From Prochlorococcus sp. AG-355-I04 (GTDB lineage: Bacteria > Cyanobacteriota > Cyanobacteriia > PCC-6307 > Cyanobiaceae), in NCBI GenBank assembly GCA_003280915.1, contig QCDL01000010.1, forward strand, positions 1 through 46,985: a DNA stretch of 46,985 nt. The letters are read 5' to 3'. The position numbers and the translations under genes were made by a program. Of this stretch, positions 38,356 through 46,985 are shown piece by piece. How positions within the stretch are numbered: position 1 is the first letter of the stretch; each line of letters starts with the position of its first letter. A model generated the notes under the pieces. That model made no database searches. It saw only the letters and a program-made list of their open reading frames with translations, and was not told where the DNA came from.

Positions 38356-39114
38356 TTAACGTATGGTGCGGTCCCATCTATAATTTCTAACTACTCTTCC
38401 TGCAGAAATAAGCTTAGATTTATAATGCAATGAGATTTTATCATTAGAATTTTTTAGGGTATCTAATCCTATTCCATTTCTGCCAAAATCCATTCCAGAG
38501 CTATGGTAATAGAATCCGTCTCCTTTGTAGATTCCAATATGATCACATTTTTCTTCATTTCCAAAAAATAAAAGATCGCCAGGTCGTAGAGTCGCATACG
38601 ATTCTTTGTAATAAAAAAGGTGCTTACAAAAACTTTTTATTTGAAAAGAGTCTCGAGGTATATAAATTTGATGCTTTAAAAAAGCAGTCTGAATTAGTCC
38701 AGAACAATCAAAATTGGGTCCTAATGTACCTCCCCAAAGATATTTATTATTTAACTTAGCTTGATCCTTGATCCATTTTAAAATTGAGTTAACTTTATCT
38801 TTTATAAAGAAGTGTTCATTTTCTAAACTGTTACTTTTTTTGAATTCGAATTTCTCAATAATTAATCCATCTAAATTTATCCAACAGATGTAACCATCTT
38901 CATATAGTTGAACTAGTATTCTTGAAAATTTATGGTTGTTTTGATAAATATTTGGAGAAATAAGCCTAAAAATTCTATTTTTAAATATTTCAGTAACTAA
39001 TTTATCTTCTGTTTCATTTTGATATCCCGAAATATTAACTTTTAATTTCCACCAAATAGTTTTTGAAAAATTAGTTTGTTTAAATAGTGAGATAGGATTT
39101 TTATAATTTTCCAT
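38356..39114 (-). CDS. NlpC/P60 family cell-wall peptidase
   Basis: A 252-residue predicted gamma-D-glutamyl-diamino-acid endopeptidase acting on peptidoglycan stem peptides. The catalytic triad is visible: Cys137 in PNFDCSGLIQ, His192 in CDHIGIYKGDG and His204 in FYYHSSG. LRPGDLLFFG (177-186) is also typical. An N-terminal SH3-like domain (about 20-90) comes first, as in cyanobacterial AvPCP-type enzymes. No signal peptide is seen. The start ATG 39114 has AAAAGGA (39127-39121) upstream, which lies inside the first codons of the divergent serine-hydrolase gene. Confidence 0.9.
   Translation of the reverse strand: MENYKNPISLFKQTNFSKTIWWKLKVNISGYQNETEDKLVTEIFKNRIFRLISPNIYQNNHKFSRILVQLYEDGYICWINLDGLIIEKFEFKKSNSLENEHFFIKDKVNSILKWIKDQAKLNNKYLWGGTLGPNFDCSGLIQTAFLKHQIYIPRDSFQIKSFCKHLFYYKESYATLRPGDLLFFGNEEKCDHIGIYKGDGFYYHSSGMDFGRNGIGLDTLKNSNDKISLHYKSKLISAGRVVRNYRWDRTIR
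39102..39107 (+). promoter_or_regulatory. Candidate -10 of the serine-hydrolase gene, inside the NlpC/P60 coding region
   Basis: TATAAT ends ten bases before the ATG at 39118 and overlaps codons 3-5 of the opposite gene. If used, transcription would begin close to the start codon, giving a leaderless message. No -35 match is seen. Confidence 0.4.
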
Positions 39115-39117
39115 ACA

Positions 39118-40020
39118 ATGTCCTTTTACTATTTAAGTGAAGAGATGGGTCTAGCCTTAAATGATATTTTAGGGAGAGTATGCTCTTATAATAAAGATTT
39201 TTCAAGTGAAGATATTGCCATAACTTGGATTAATTATAAAAGTGAGAATAAAAGTGTATTTAAAGGTTTTGGCACTGGCATAAATAATAAAAAAATGGTT
39301 TACCCTGCCAGCATAGTCAAGTTGGTTTATGGTCTTGCTACATATTATTGGATTAAAAAAGGAAGTTTATTATTATCGGATGAAATTATTGATGCTGTAA
39401 GGAAAATGTTATCTTTCTCAAGTAATAATGCAACAAGCTTCTTAATTGATTTACTTACTGGAACAACAAGTGGACCTTGTATTGAGGGCGAATCATGGGA
39501 AAATTGGAAATATCAAAGAAGTATAATAAACGATTGGCTACATGATTTACATTGGGAGGAATTGAGTGGTTTAAATTGCTGTCAGAAGACCTGGGATGAT
39601 GGACCATTTGGTCGTGAAAAAGAATTTTATGGACATAGTAATAAAAATAGAAACGCTATGAATACTGATTCGGCTGCAAGGGTTTTGGAGGAAATTATGA
39701 TTCATATTGATTATCAAAAAAATGATTTAAATTTACGAAGTTTTTTAAAAAGAAATTTAGATAAAGTTGTTCTGAAAAACGATTCTCTTAATCAAATAGA
39801 TGGTTTTTTGGGTGCAGGCTTACCAGAAACCATTAATCTTTGGAGTAAAGCAGGCTTGATGTCAGAAGTTAGACATGATTCTGCTTGGTGGACTAATAGT
39901 CAATCTCTACACACTTTATTAGTTGTTTTTTGTGATGGCGAGCAATATTCTAAAGATTCTTCTTTCTTACCATTGATATCAAGAGAATTATATGAATTTA
40001 ATAAAAAATATACTATTTAG
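39118..40020 (+). CDS. Serine hydrolase, beta-lactamase/DD-peptidase fold (class A-like)
   Basis: A 300-residue protein with penicillin-binding-type motifs: the nucleophile motif S-x-x-K at 65-68 (PASIVKLVYGL), an S-x-N-like SNN at 102-104, and KAG in WSKAGLMSEVRHDSAWW in the place of KTG. NTDSAARVLEEIM also fits the fold. No signal peptide is evident. It may be a cell-wall peptidase or a non-wall hydrolase; beta-lactamase activity should not be assumed. It is back to back with the NlpC/P60 gene, suggesting joint wall-related use. ATG 39145 is an alternative start nine codons later. Confidence 0.78.
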   Translation: MSFYYLSEEMGLALNDILGRVCSYNKDFSSEDIAITWINYKSENKSVFKGFGTGINNKKMVYPASIVKLVYGLATYYWIKKGSLLLSDEIIDAVRKMLSFSSNNATSFLIDLLTGTTSGPCIEGESWENWKYQRSIINDWLHDLHWEELSGLNCCQKTWDDGPFGREKEFYGHSNKNRNAMNTDSAARVLEEIMIHIDYQKNDLNLRSFLKRNLDKVVLKNDSLNQIDGFLGAGLPETINLWSKAGLMSEVRHDSAWWTNSQSLHTLLVVFCDGEQYSKDSSFLPLISRELYEFNKKYTI

Positions 40021-40022
40021 AA

Positions 40023-40235
40023 CTAAATTGAATCTTCTAAGAAATTAGAATCTAATTTGTCAGTATATGCTTCATAAGGCAACATCATTACTTCTTCAAA
40101 ATCTAAATCATTCATAATCCATTCTCTATATTCAGCTAATAAACTTTTTCTATCTTCACTATCTAATTCATAAATACGCAACGCTGTATCTTTAAAATTT
40201 TCTTTAATTAAATTTTCAATTTCTTTCCTCTTCAT
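40023..40235 (-). CDS. Conserved small acidic protein of unknown function
   Basis: A 70-residue, mostly helical, acidic protein without membrane segment or known motif. It begins MKRKEIENLIKENFKDTALR and contains SLLAEYREWIMNDLDFEEVM. Its ATG comes one base after the stop of the resolvase-like gene (TAA-A-ATG), with GGAAGGAG in the end of that gene as the ribosome-binding site, so the two are translationally coupled. I cannot assign a function. A partner role for the resolvase-like protein is only inferred from coupling. Confidence 0.7.
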   Translation of the reverse strand: MKRKEIENLIKENFKDTALRIYELDSEDRKSLLAEYREWIMNDLDFEEVMMLPYEAYTDKLDSNFLEDSI

Positions 40236-40236
40236 T

Positions 40237-40860
40237 TTATGTTAGTTCTCCTTCCAAAATTACTCTTCTTATTGTTGACAACGCAATTCCTGTTTGTGAT
40301 CTGATTGATCGATAAGAATATCCTTCATTACGCAATCTGATTACTAAAGATTCTTTAAGAGGACTTATTTTGGGCCTTCCTCCCAAATTATTTCCAGATA
40401 ATTTTCTGCGTAATAGTTGTTCTTTTTTTCTTTCACCTAAACTTTTGTCTTCTAAATTATCTAATTCATATAAAATCTTAAAAATTGAAGAATTTGCATT
40501 AGAAGATTCATTAGCAGAAAAAAAGCCAGTCAAAGTTCGCAATTGAATATCCTTTTTAATAAGTTTATTTATTGTTATCAAACATTCTTTTTTATTTTTA
40601 AATGCTCGATCAAGCTGAGTTATTATTAATTGATCGCCTTTTGATAAGGAATTTATAGCTTTATTGAGTTCGGGTTTGATTTCTTCATCTAAACTTATAA
40701 ATTCAGAGAATACTAAACTGCAACCCTCTTCCTTCAAAATTTTTATTTGCTCTTCTAAATATTCATATTCGTTATTAGTAGCTCTAGCATAACCTATTGC
40801 TTTAGAGTTTTTACTTTTTTCCGATAATAAAATACGTTTTCTTTTAAATTTAAAAGTCAA
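40237..40860 (-). CDS. Resolvase/invertase-like protein with altered active site
   Basis: A 207-residue protein with the serine-recombinase fold order: N-terminal IGYARATNNEYEYLEEQIKI (22-41), central LIITQLDRAFKN (78-89), the long helix region LYELDNLEDKSLGERKKEQL, then GGRPK and a C-terminal helix-turn-helix (about 172-201, YSYRSIRSQTGIALSTIRRV). In active resolvases GYARVS carries the nucleophilic Ser; here the aligned residue is Thr28. The second Arg of DRxxR is Lys88. Recombinase activity is therefore doubtful, and a DNA-binding regulator is likelier. The start is TTG 40860. It is not next to any recognisable recombination site or mobile gene. Confidence 0.8.
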   Translation of the reverse strand: MTFKFKRKRILLSEKSKNSKAIGYARATNNEYEYLEEQIKILKEEGCSLVFSEFISLDEEIKPELNKAINSLSKGDQLIITQLDRAFKNKKECLITINKLIKKDIQLRTLTGFFSANESSNANSSIFKILYELDNLEDKSLGERKKEQLLRRKLSGNNLGGRPKISPLKESLVIRLRNEGYSYRSIRSQTGIALSTIRRVILEGELT

Positions 40861-41204
40861 TGTTTTATTACATATATTTTTTACTGTATCAAATAATAAT
40901 AAAAAAAAACACTTTTTAGTACAAAATAATCCTGTTTTAATTAACTTTTAAGTTTGCTATTTAAAGCTAGTATGTTCTTATATCTGTATTAAAAATAACG
41001 TTATGAAATCTGATTCAATTTTAGTTAATGAAACAAAAACGTCGCGTAACGAATAAATTTATTTAAGTTTTTCTAAATTGCAGAAGGATTAGCTGAATTC
41101 ATTTATTTATTTACTTCTGTTGAATGAGCTTCAGCTTTGAAATTATAAATAGTTAATTCATCTTGTTTTTAGTAAAATAGAATTACAGGTCAAGAAGATT
41201 TAAT
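40861..41204. promoter_or_regulatory. Gene-free spacer between resolvase-like gene and lipA
   Basis: A 344-base AT-rich divergent spacer. An inverted repeat AGCTGAA/TTCAGCT (41091-41097 and 41130-41136) with a 32-base loop and a TAAAAT (41173-41178), 26 bases before the lipA GTG, are the only notable items. I see no RNA gene and no coding sequence longer than 17 codons with any support. Confidence 0.5.
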
Positions 41205-42098
41205 GTGACTAATAATCCTAATAGTTTAATTTCAAAACCTGAATGGTTAAGGGTCAAAGCTCCACAAGTTGAGCGAATTGGTAATACTGCAAATTTATTA
41301 AATGATTTAAATCTCAATACCGTATGTCAAGAAGCAAGCTGTCCAAATATCGGCGAATGTTTTGCTAGTGGAACTGCAACTTTCCTCATAATGGGTCCTG
41401 GTTGCACTAGGGCATGTCCATATTGCGATATTGATTTTGATAGATCTAAGAGAGACTTAGACCCAACTGAACCATATCGTTTAGCTGAAGCTGTTTTTAG
41501 AATGAAGCTTAAGCATGTTGTAATCACATCAGTTAATAGAGACGATCTTGAGGATGGTGGTGCATCTCAATTTTTTCAATGTGTTCATCAAATAAGAGAA
41601 AAATCTCCCAAAACTACTATTGAGCTTTTAATACCTGATCTTTGTGGCAACTGGAAAGCGCTTGAAAAAGTTCTTGATTCAAATCCAAACGTTTTAAACC
41701 ATAATATTGAGACTGTTTCTTCGCTATATAAAAAAGTAAGACCTCAAGGTAAATATGAAAGAACTCTTGAGTTACTTAAAAGAACCAGAGACTATTCTCC
41801 CAAAATTTATACAAAGTCAGGCTTCATGCTTGGTTTAGGAGAAAAAGACGAGGAGGTTTTAAGTCTGCTTAAGGATTTAAAAAGTAATTTCGTTGATATT
41901 GTTACTATTGGCCAATATTTATCTCCTGGCCCTAATCATTTACCTGTTAAAAGATTTGTAAGTCCTTCAAAATTTAACTACTTTAAAGCGTTCGGGGAAA
42001 ATGATTTAAACTTAATGCAAGTAGTTAGTTCTCCTTTAACTCGTAGTAGCTACCATGCTGAAGAGATTCAAAAACTTATGAAAAAGTATCCAAGATAG
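41205..42098 (+). CDS. lipA: Lipoyl synthase
   Basis: A radical-SAM enzyme that inserts two sulfurs into octanoyl groups on lipoyl domains of pyruvate dehydrogenase and glycine cleavage H protein. The 297-residue protein has the auxiliary cluster Cys41, Cys46, Cys52 ([12 protein letters not shown]) and the radical-SAM cluster Cys67, Cys71, Cys74 (CTRACPYC). The C-terminal SSYHAEE with RSS near the end is the third auxiliary-cluster ligand region. GTG 41205 is the start; the ATG two bases earlier is out of frame. Confidence 0.97.
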   Translation: MTNNPNSLISKPEWLRVKAPQVERIGNTANLLNDLNLNTVCQEASCPNIGECFASGTATFLIMGPGCTRACPYCDIDFDRSKRDLDPTEPYRLAEAVFRMKLKHVVITSVNRDDLEDGGASQFFQCVHQIREKSPKTTIELLIPDLCGNWKALEKVLDSNPNVLNHNIETVSSLYKKVRPQGKYERTLELLKRTRDYSPKIYTKSGFMLGLGEKDEEVLSLLKDLKSNFVDIVTIGQYLSPGPNHLPVKRFVSPSKFNYFKAFGENDLNLMQVVSSPLTRSSYHAEEIQKLMKKYPR

Positions 42099-42398
42099 TT
42101 ATATACATTTATTTGGATCTACCCACTCATTTAATTTCCATTCAACTAGATCATTTTTAATCATTGGATCATTCCTAATTATTTTTAGTGCATTTCTATA
42201 ATTATTCATCTCAAGAATAAGTAATCCGCCGTCACCTGGCCTATTTAACTCATCTACCAAAAAGCCACTTTTTATATTAATTCCCTCTTTTTTTAATTTT
42301 TTTACCCAATCAATATGTTCGTTAATTATTTTTCTTTTTAAATCATTATTAATTAAGTATTCTTTTTTTATAATTTCAGTTTTTACAAAGAAAGGCAT
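42099..42398 (-). CDS. YCII-related domain protein
   Basis: A 99-residue protein with the dimeric alpha+beta-barrel YCII fold. HIDWVKKLKKEGINIKSGFL is the helix-turn with its conserved His, followed by GDGGLLILEMNNYRNALKII and DPMIKNDLVEWKLNEW. The function is not known. The ATG follows the gltB stop with no gap (TAAATG), so it is translated with gltB. It is tail to tail with lipA, with adjacent stop codons and no terminator between. Confidence 0.8.
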   Translation of the reverse strand: MPFFVKTEIIKKEYLINNDLKRKIINEHIDWVKKLKKEGINIKSGFLVDELNRPGDGGLLILEMNNYRNALKIIRNDPMIKNDLVEWKLNEWVDPNKCI

Positions 42399-45300
42399 TT
42401 ACATTTTTTTTATACCAAGCATCTCTTCTTCGCTTGGGGGAACTATTAATTTAAAGGTGCTCTTATAAAAAGACCAATTTTCAATTATTTTGGCAGCCTT
42501 TAAGCTATTTGTTTTTGCTTGATATTCTCTAATAATTTCCAATAAGATATTTTCCTGCTTTGATGAAGTTATTTGATGAATGCTTACTATTTCTTTATTT
42601 ACTTTATTACTTAAATCATTATTTTCATCGATTATAAAAGCTATTCCACCAGTCATGCCTGCACCAATATTCCTTCCTGTGGAACCTAGAACAACAACTT
42701 TCCCACCAGTCATGTATTCACAACAATGATCACCTGCTCCTTCTGTTACCGCAGTAGCACCACTATTCCTAACCGCAAATCTTTCTCCCGATTTTCCTAG
42801 TGCAAATAATTTTCCACCTGTTGCTCCATATAGACATGTATTTCCTAGGATGACTTGTTCGGAGGAGATTTCATTTATTTTTGGTGGAATTATTGTGAGT
42901 ATTCCTCCATTCATTCCTTTACAAACATAATCATTAGCTTCTCCGATTAATTGAACATTCATTCCCTTCAATAAAAAGGCACCAAAGCTTTGTCCTGCAT
43001 ATCCTTTGAAATTTAAGTTGAGTTCGCCATTGAATCCGTTGTTGCCATGAAGTTCTGCGATTTCGCCTGATATTTTCGCACAAACACTTCTATCAGTATT
43101 TTTTATCCAAATTTCTTTAGTCAATTTTTTGTGATTTTTAATTGAATCTATAAATTCAGTATCTGATAAAAACTCGTCTTCTAATACAGAACCATTACTA
43201 TGAGCATTTTGTGAATGTTTTAACCATGATCTACCAGTGGTTGAGTGTTCATTATTTACTAAAGAAGAAAGATCGATATTAGAAGTTTTTGGAAGACCAA
43301 TATTTCTTGCAGAAAGAAATTCTTGATTACCAATTAGTTCTTCCATATTAGAAACACCGATACTACTCATTATCTGCCTTACTTCTTGAGCAATATACAA
43401 GAAAAAATTGACAACATTTTCTGGAATACCTTTAAATCTTTTTCTTAATTCTTCTTTTTGAGTGGCAACTCCAACAGGACACTTGTTTGTATGACAAACC
43501 CGAGCCATTATGCATCCTTCAGCAATCATCGCTACAGAACCGAAACCGTATTCTTCAGCACCTAGTAAAGCAGCAATAACTACATCCCAGCCTGTTTTAA
43601 GACCTCCATCAGTTCTTAAAATTACTCTTTCACGTAAGTTATTCTCTAAGAGAGATTTATGAACCTCAGCAACACCTAGTTCCCATGGTAGACCTGCGTG
43701 TTTAATAGAACTTAGGGGTGAAGCACCTGTACCTCCGTCATGTCCTGAAATTTGAATTACATCTGCATTAGCTTTGCTTACTCCAGCAGCAATAGTGCCT
43801 ATACCAATTTCGGAAACCAGTTTAACGCTTACTTTCGCTTTTGGATGAACTTGGTGTAAGTCATGTATAAGTTGAGCTAAATCTTCAATTGAATAAATAT
43901 CATGATGCGGGGGAGGAGATATTAAAGCTACTCCAGGTTTACTATTTCTTAATTTTGCAATGTAAGAATCAACTTTTGGACCAGGTAATTGTCCCCCCTC
44001 TCCGGGTTTTGCACCTTGAGCCATTTTAATTTCGAGTTGTTTACCACTTCTTAGATATTCAGGTGTAACTCCAAATCTGCCTGATGCTATTTGTTTAATA
44101 GCTGAGCATGCTGTGTCTCCATTTTCTAGACCTTTTATGAATGGCAAAGTTGCTGATTGAGTATTTTCATCAATATCATTTAAAACATTAAAACGAGCTG
44201 GATCTTCCCCACCTTCTCCACTATTACTTTTTCCTCCAATTCTATTCATTGCTACTGCAAGAACTTCATGTGCTTCTCTTGATAAAGCACCTAAACTCAT
44301 TCCTCCAGTACAGAACCTTTTGCAAATTGACTCAACACTTTCAACTTCCTCTAATGGAATACTTTTCCTTTTTGAATTAATTGTTAGTAAATCTCTTAGA
44401 GATGTTGTTGGTCTATTACTAATAAGTTTTTTGTAAGTTTCAAAATGATCGTATCCTGGCCCCTGTTTTACTGCTGAGTGTAAAACTTTGGACATCTCTG
44501 GGTTATTAGAATGATATTCTCCATTATTCCTAAATTGTACAAATCCTAAAAATTCTAATTTTTTTAAATCGATCTCTGGGTAGGCTTTCGTATGTATTGA
44601 AAGTGTTTCATTAGTTAATTCTTTTAATGTTATGCCGGCGATACGGCTTGTTGTGCCATCAAAAGCAATTTTTATTAAGTCAGATCCAAGGCCTACAGCT
44701 TCAAAAATTTGTGCACCATGGTAACTAGATAAAAGTGAGATGCCTATTTTTGAGAGAATTTTTCTCAGACCGTCCTCTAGAGCTTTTTTAATATTTTCTT
44801 GAACATCAATTATTGATAATGGATTTATTTTTTTGCTATCAATAAGTTTTTGTGTTTTTGGATGTTTTAACCAGTGTCTACCTGCTTCGAAGGTCAACCA
44901 AGGGCAAACTGCACTTGCACCATATCCAATCAAACAAGCTAAGTGATGTGTGCTCCAACATTGACCGGTCTCAATTATTAGAGAAGCTTTTAGCCTGATT
45001 TCTTTTTTAAGAAGATAATGATGAATTGCCCCAACAGCAAGTAAAGGAGGAATAAAAGTCTTTTTAGGATTAATTCCCTTATCAGAAATGATAATTAAAG
45101 AGCATCCTTCTTTTATAGACAGCTCACTCTGTTTACAAATTGCTTTTAATTGGTTCTCTAAGCCTTGCACTCCTTCTTCAATATTAAACAAACATGAAAT
45201 TATTTGAGATTTAATTTTTGATTTTTTGATGGAAATGAGTTCTTCCTCATTAAGAATAGGACTTTGTAAATGAACAAAAGGTTTAGCATCTTTAATCTCA

Positions 45301-46973
45301 AATGGTGTGCATCTTTCTCCTAGATGCATCTCTAAACTCATTACAAGTTTTTCTCTCAGAGGGTCAATTGGAGGATTAGTAACTTGAGCAAATCTTTGCT
45401 TAAAGTAGTCATATAAAATATGTGGCTTTGAAGAAAGTACTGCTAATGGGATGTCGTCGCCCATGCAATAAGTAGGCTCTTTAGCTAATGAAGCCATTGA
45501 ATCTAAAATAAGGTCATTATCTTCCGCTGAAAAACCATATGCAGTTTGTTGTTGCAACAACTCAAGGTCTTTTAGTTTGCAGTCTTTAACCCATTCATTA
45601 TTTTCAATTTTTATAGTTCTATGAACAAGAAGATTTTTATAATCATGCCTTTGAGCGGCTTCAGATTTTACATCCCAATTTCTTAGGATTTTATTCTGAT
45701 GAAAATCAACTGCCAACATTTGTCCTGGTCCTAATCTACCTTTTTCTATTACTCTTTCTTCTTCAAGATCTACTACTCCTGTTTCAGAACCCATTATTAC
45801 AAAACCATCATTTGTGATTGAATATCGTGCTGGTCTTAGACCATTTCTATCAAGCGTTGCTCCGACAAAATTTCCATCTGCAAATACAAGGAGTGCTGGA
45901 CCATCCCAAGCTTCTTGAAGACTTGCAGAATATTCATAAAAAGCTTTTATATCTTCTCTTTGTTCAAGTTCTGGTTGATCTCTGAATGCTTCAGGAACAA
46001 GTTTTAATAATGAGTCAGTAATGGGCTGACCTGAACGAATATTAATTTCAAGGGTTGCATCAAGATTTGATGAATCACTTTTGTTTACATCTACAATAGG
46101 CTTGATTTCATTAGATAAATCTCCCCAAAAATCATCTAAATGTGTTTCTGAAGCTTTAGCCCAATTGATATTGCCTAAGAGAGTATTTATTTCGCCATTA
46201 TGACCTAAAAATCTCATGGGTTGAGCTAGCGGCCATTTTGGAAGTGTATTAGTACTAAATCTACGATGATAAACAGAAAATGAAACTTTAAAACTCTCTT
46301 CTTTTAGATCTTGATAAAACTCGGATAATATTTCAGAGCGAACCATACCTTTATAAACAACTGTTTGAGAACTTAGTGAGGCAAAATAAAATTCACAATC
46401 CCCAACATCGTTTTTGAAAGTTTCTCTTATTTTTTTCTCAATTCTTTTCCTTAATTGAAATAAAAGCCTTTCAACATCCTGATGATCTTTTTTATCTATT
46501 AATAAAATCCACTGACAGATGAATGGAGCATTTGCTTTAGCTAAAGGACCTAAGATTTCATTATTAACAGGTACTTTTCTCCAAGATGTTTTGTTGACTT
46601 TTAATTTTTCTGCTTCTTGATCACATATTGATTTACATACTTCAATTTTTTCTTTTTTATTAGGCATAAAAACCATACCTAAACCTCTATTAAATTCTTG
46701 ATTATTTTTTAGATTAATTTCCTGTTCTAGATATCCCCATGGAATTGAACATAAAATGCCCGCTCCATCTCCTGAGTCACTATCTCCTCCACAACCTCCT
46801 CTATGTTCCATGCAGTTAAGACCCTTAAGTGATTGCTTAAGGATCCAATTGCTTTCTACCCCTTTAATATTTGCTATGAAACCAACTCCACACGCATCCT
46901 TCTCCCCAATTATTCCATTTGGGGAATAACTATCTTGATATGGCCCCACGATTCTTTTGATACTCTCTCCCAT
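42399..46973 (-). CDS. gltB: Ferredoxin-dependent glutamate synthase (Fd-GOGAT)
   Basis: This enzyme makes glutamate from glutamine and 2-oxoglutarate, the second half of the GS-GOGAT ammonium-assimilation cycle. At 1524 residues it is full length. A propeptide ends before Cys28 (DACGVGF), the nucleophile of the N-terminal glutaminase domain after processing. The FMN domain carries GGKSNSGEGGEDPARF, GAKPGEGGQLPG and QISGHDGGTGASPLSS. The 3Fe-4S cluster cysteines are Cys1154, Cys1160 and Cys1165 (CIMARVCHTNKC). The C-terminal domain is the glycine-rich beta-helix (GxGxG repeats). No gltD lies beside it, in keeping with a ferredoxin-type enzyme. The promoter lies almost wholly outside the window. 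Confidence 0.97.
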   Translation of the reverse strand: MGESIKRIVGPYQDSYSPNGIIGEKDACGVGFIANIKGVESNWILKQSLKGLNCMEHRGGCGGDSDSGDGAGILCSIPWGYLEQEINLKNNQEFNRGLGMVFMPNKKEKIEVCKSICDQEAEKLKVNKTSWRKVPVNNEILGPLAKANAPFICQWILLIDKKDHQDVERLLFQLRKRIEKKIRETFKNDVGDCEFYFASLSSQTVVYKGMVRSEILSEFYQDLKEESFKVSFSVYHRRFSTNTLPKWPLAQPMRFLGHNGEINTLLGNINWAKASETHLDDFWGDLSNEIKPIVDVNKSDSSNLDATLEINIRSGQPITDSLLKLVPEAFRDQPELEQREDIKAFYEYSASLQEAWDGPALLVFADGNFVGATLDRNGLRPARYSITNDGFVIMGSETGVVDLEEERVIEKGRLGPGQMLAVDFHQNKILRNWDVKSEAAQRHDYKNLLVHRTIKIENNEWVKDCKLKDLELLQQQTAYGFSAEDNDLILDSMASLAKEPTYCMGDDIPLAVLSSKPHILYDYFKQRFAQVTNPPIDPLREKLVMSLEMHLGERCTPFEIKDAKPFVHLQSPILNEEELISIKKSKIKSQIISCLFNIEEGVQGLENQLKAICKQSELSIKEGCSLIIISDKGINPKKTFIPPLLAVGAIHHYLLKKEIRLKASLIIETGQCWSTHHLACLIGYGASAVCPWLTFEAGRHWLKHPKTQKLIDSKKINPLSIIDVQENIKKALEDGLRKILSKIGISLLSSYHGAQIFEAVGLGSDLIKIAFDGTTSRIAGITLKELTNETLSIHTKAYPEIDLKKLEFLGFVQFRNNGEYHSNNPEMSKVLHSAVKQGPGYDHFETYKKLISNRPTTSLRDLLTINSKRKSIPLEEVESVESICKRFCTGGMSLGALSREAHEVLAVAMNRIGGKSNSGEGGEDPARFNVLNDIDENTQSATLPFIKGLENGDTACSAIKQIASGRFGVTPEYLRSGKQLEIKMAQGAKPGEGGQLPGPKVDSYIAKLRNSKPGVALISPPPHHDIYSIEDLAQLIHDLHQVHPKAKVSVKLVSEIGIGTIAAGVSKANADVIQISGHDGGTGASPLSSIKHAGLPWELGVAEVHKSLLENNLRERVILRTDGGLKTGWDVVIAALLGAEEYGFGSVAMIAEGCIMARVCHTNKCPVGVATQKEELRKRFKGIPENVVNFFLYIAQEVRQIMSSIGVSNMEELIGNQEFLSARNIGLPKTSNIDLSSLVNNEHSTTGRSWLKHSQNAHSNGSVLEDEFLSDTEFIDSIKNHKKLTKEIWIKNTDRSVCAKISGEIAELHGNNGFNGELNLNFKGYAGQSFGAFLLKGMNVQLIGEANDYVCKGMNGGILTIIPPKINEISSEQVILGNTCLYGATGGKLFALGKSGERFAVRNSGATAVTEGAGDHCCEYMTGGKVVVLGSTGRNIGAGMTGGIAFIIDENNDLSNKVNKEIVSIHQITSSKQENILLEIIREYQAKTNSLKAAKIIENWSFYKSTFKLIVPPSEEEMLGIKKM

Positions 46974-46985
46974 AGATTATTTAAC

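Noticed and set aside
40237-40860. Resolvase-like gene as a sign of a mobile element or invertible segment
   Set aside because: No flanking inverted repeats, transposase, integrase or attachment site was seen, and the catalytic residues are changed.
41003-41056. A 17-codon ATG frame in the lipA spacer as a small gene
   Set aside because: It has no ribosome-binding site, no recognisable product and a length expected by chance.
1-46985. CRISPR array, prophage, insertion sequence or genomic island
   Set aside because: No spaced direct repeats, phage genes, transposases or compositional break were found; tRNA-Gln and tRNA-Ser are not flanked by integrase genes or partial tRNA copies.

Overview
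The window is a stretch of conserved core genome from a picocyanobacterium, almost certainly a high-light Prochlorococcus. The evidence is strong AT bias, very short spacers, photosystem I genes (psaA, psaB, psaI, psaL), the cyanobacterial NDH-1 subunit NdhN, the clock-input protein LdpA, ferredoxin-type glutamate synthase and several small cyanobacteria-only proteins (CAAD, DUF2839). No insertion sequence, prophage, CRISPR array or genomic-island signature was seen. The organism call is inferred from gene content and style, not from a database match.

Layout. 1-9.5 kb is mixed housekeeping: a 5'-cut moeB/thiF-like gene that stops early in its rhodanese domain, a CAAD thylakoid protein, a fructosamine-kinase-like gene divergent from a crtD-like carotenoid gene, tyrA, a DinG-like helicase remnant, DUF2839, recA under a clear LexA box, a HAD hydrolase, tRNA-Gln and the ndhN-ldpA pair. 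10.3-26.4 kb is one long plus-strand ribosomal block: L3-L4-L23-L2-S19-L22-S3-L16-L29-S17-L14-L24-L5-S8-L6-L18-S5-L15-secY-adk-L36-S13-S11-rpoA-L17-truA-L13-S9-L31-prfA. Many of these genes overlap by 1-4 bases. 26.4-31.1 kb holds an HNH protein, alanine racemase, tRNA-Ser, a HAD phosphatase and a CbiG-CobJ cobalamin fusion.

31.4-38.3 kb is the photosystem I region: psaA-psaB with a strong terminator, a membrane glycosyltransferase, a small HEAT-like protein, then psaI-psaL. 38.3-47 kb carries an NlpC/P60 protein back to back with a serine hydrolase, a resolvase-like protein with an altered active site plus a small partner, lipA, a YCII-domain protein and gltB.

The genes cover translation, protein export, photosystem I, cyclic electron flow, nitrogen assimilation, and cofactor and cell-wall synthesis. 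I did not find a convincing new multi-gene system. The best leads are small: ribosomal proteins L36 and L31 without their zinc ligands, a resolvase fold lacking the nucleophilic serine, a DinG-like protein without an ATP-binding loop, a truncated MoeB, and two divergent gene pairs whose start codons are only 3-4 bases apart.
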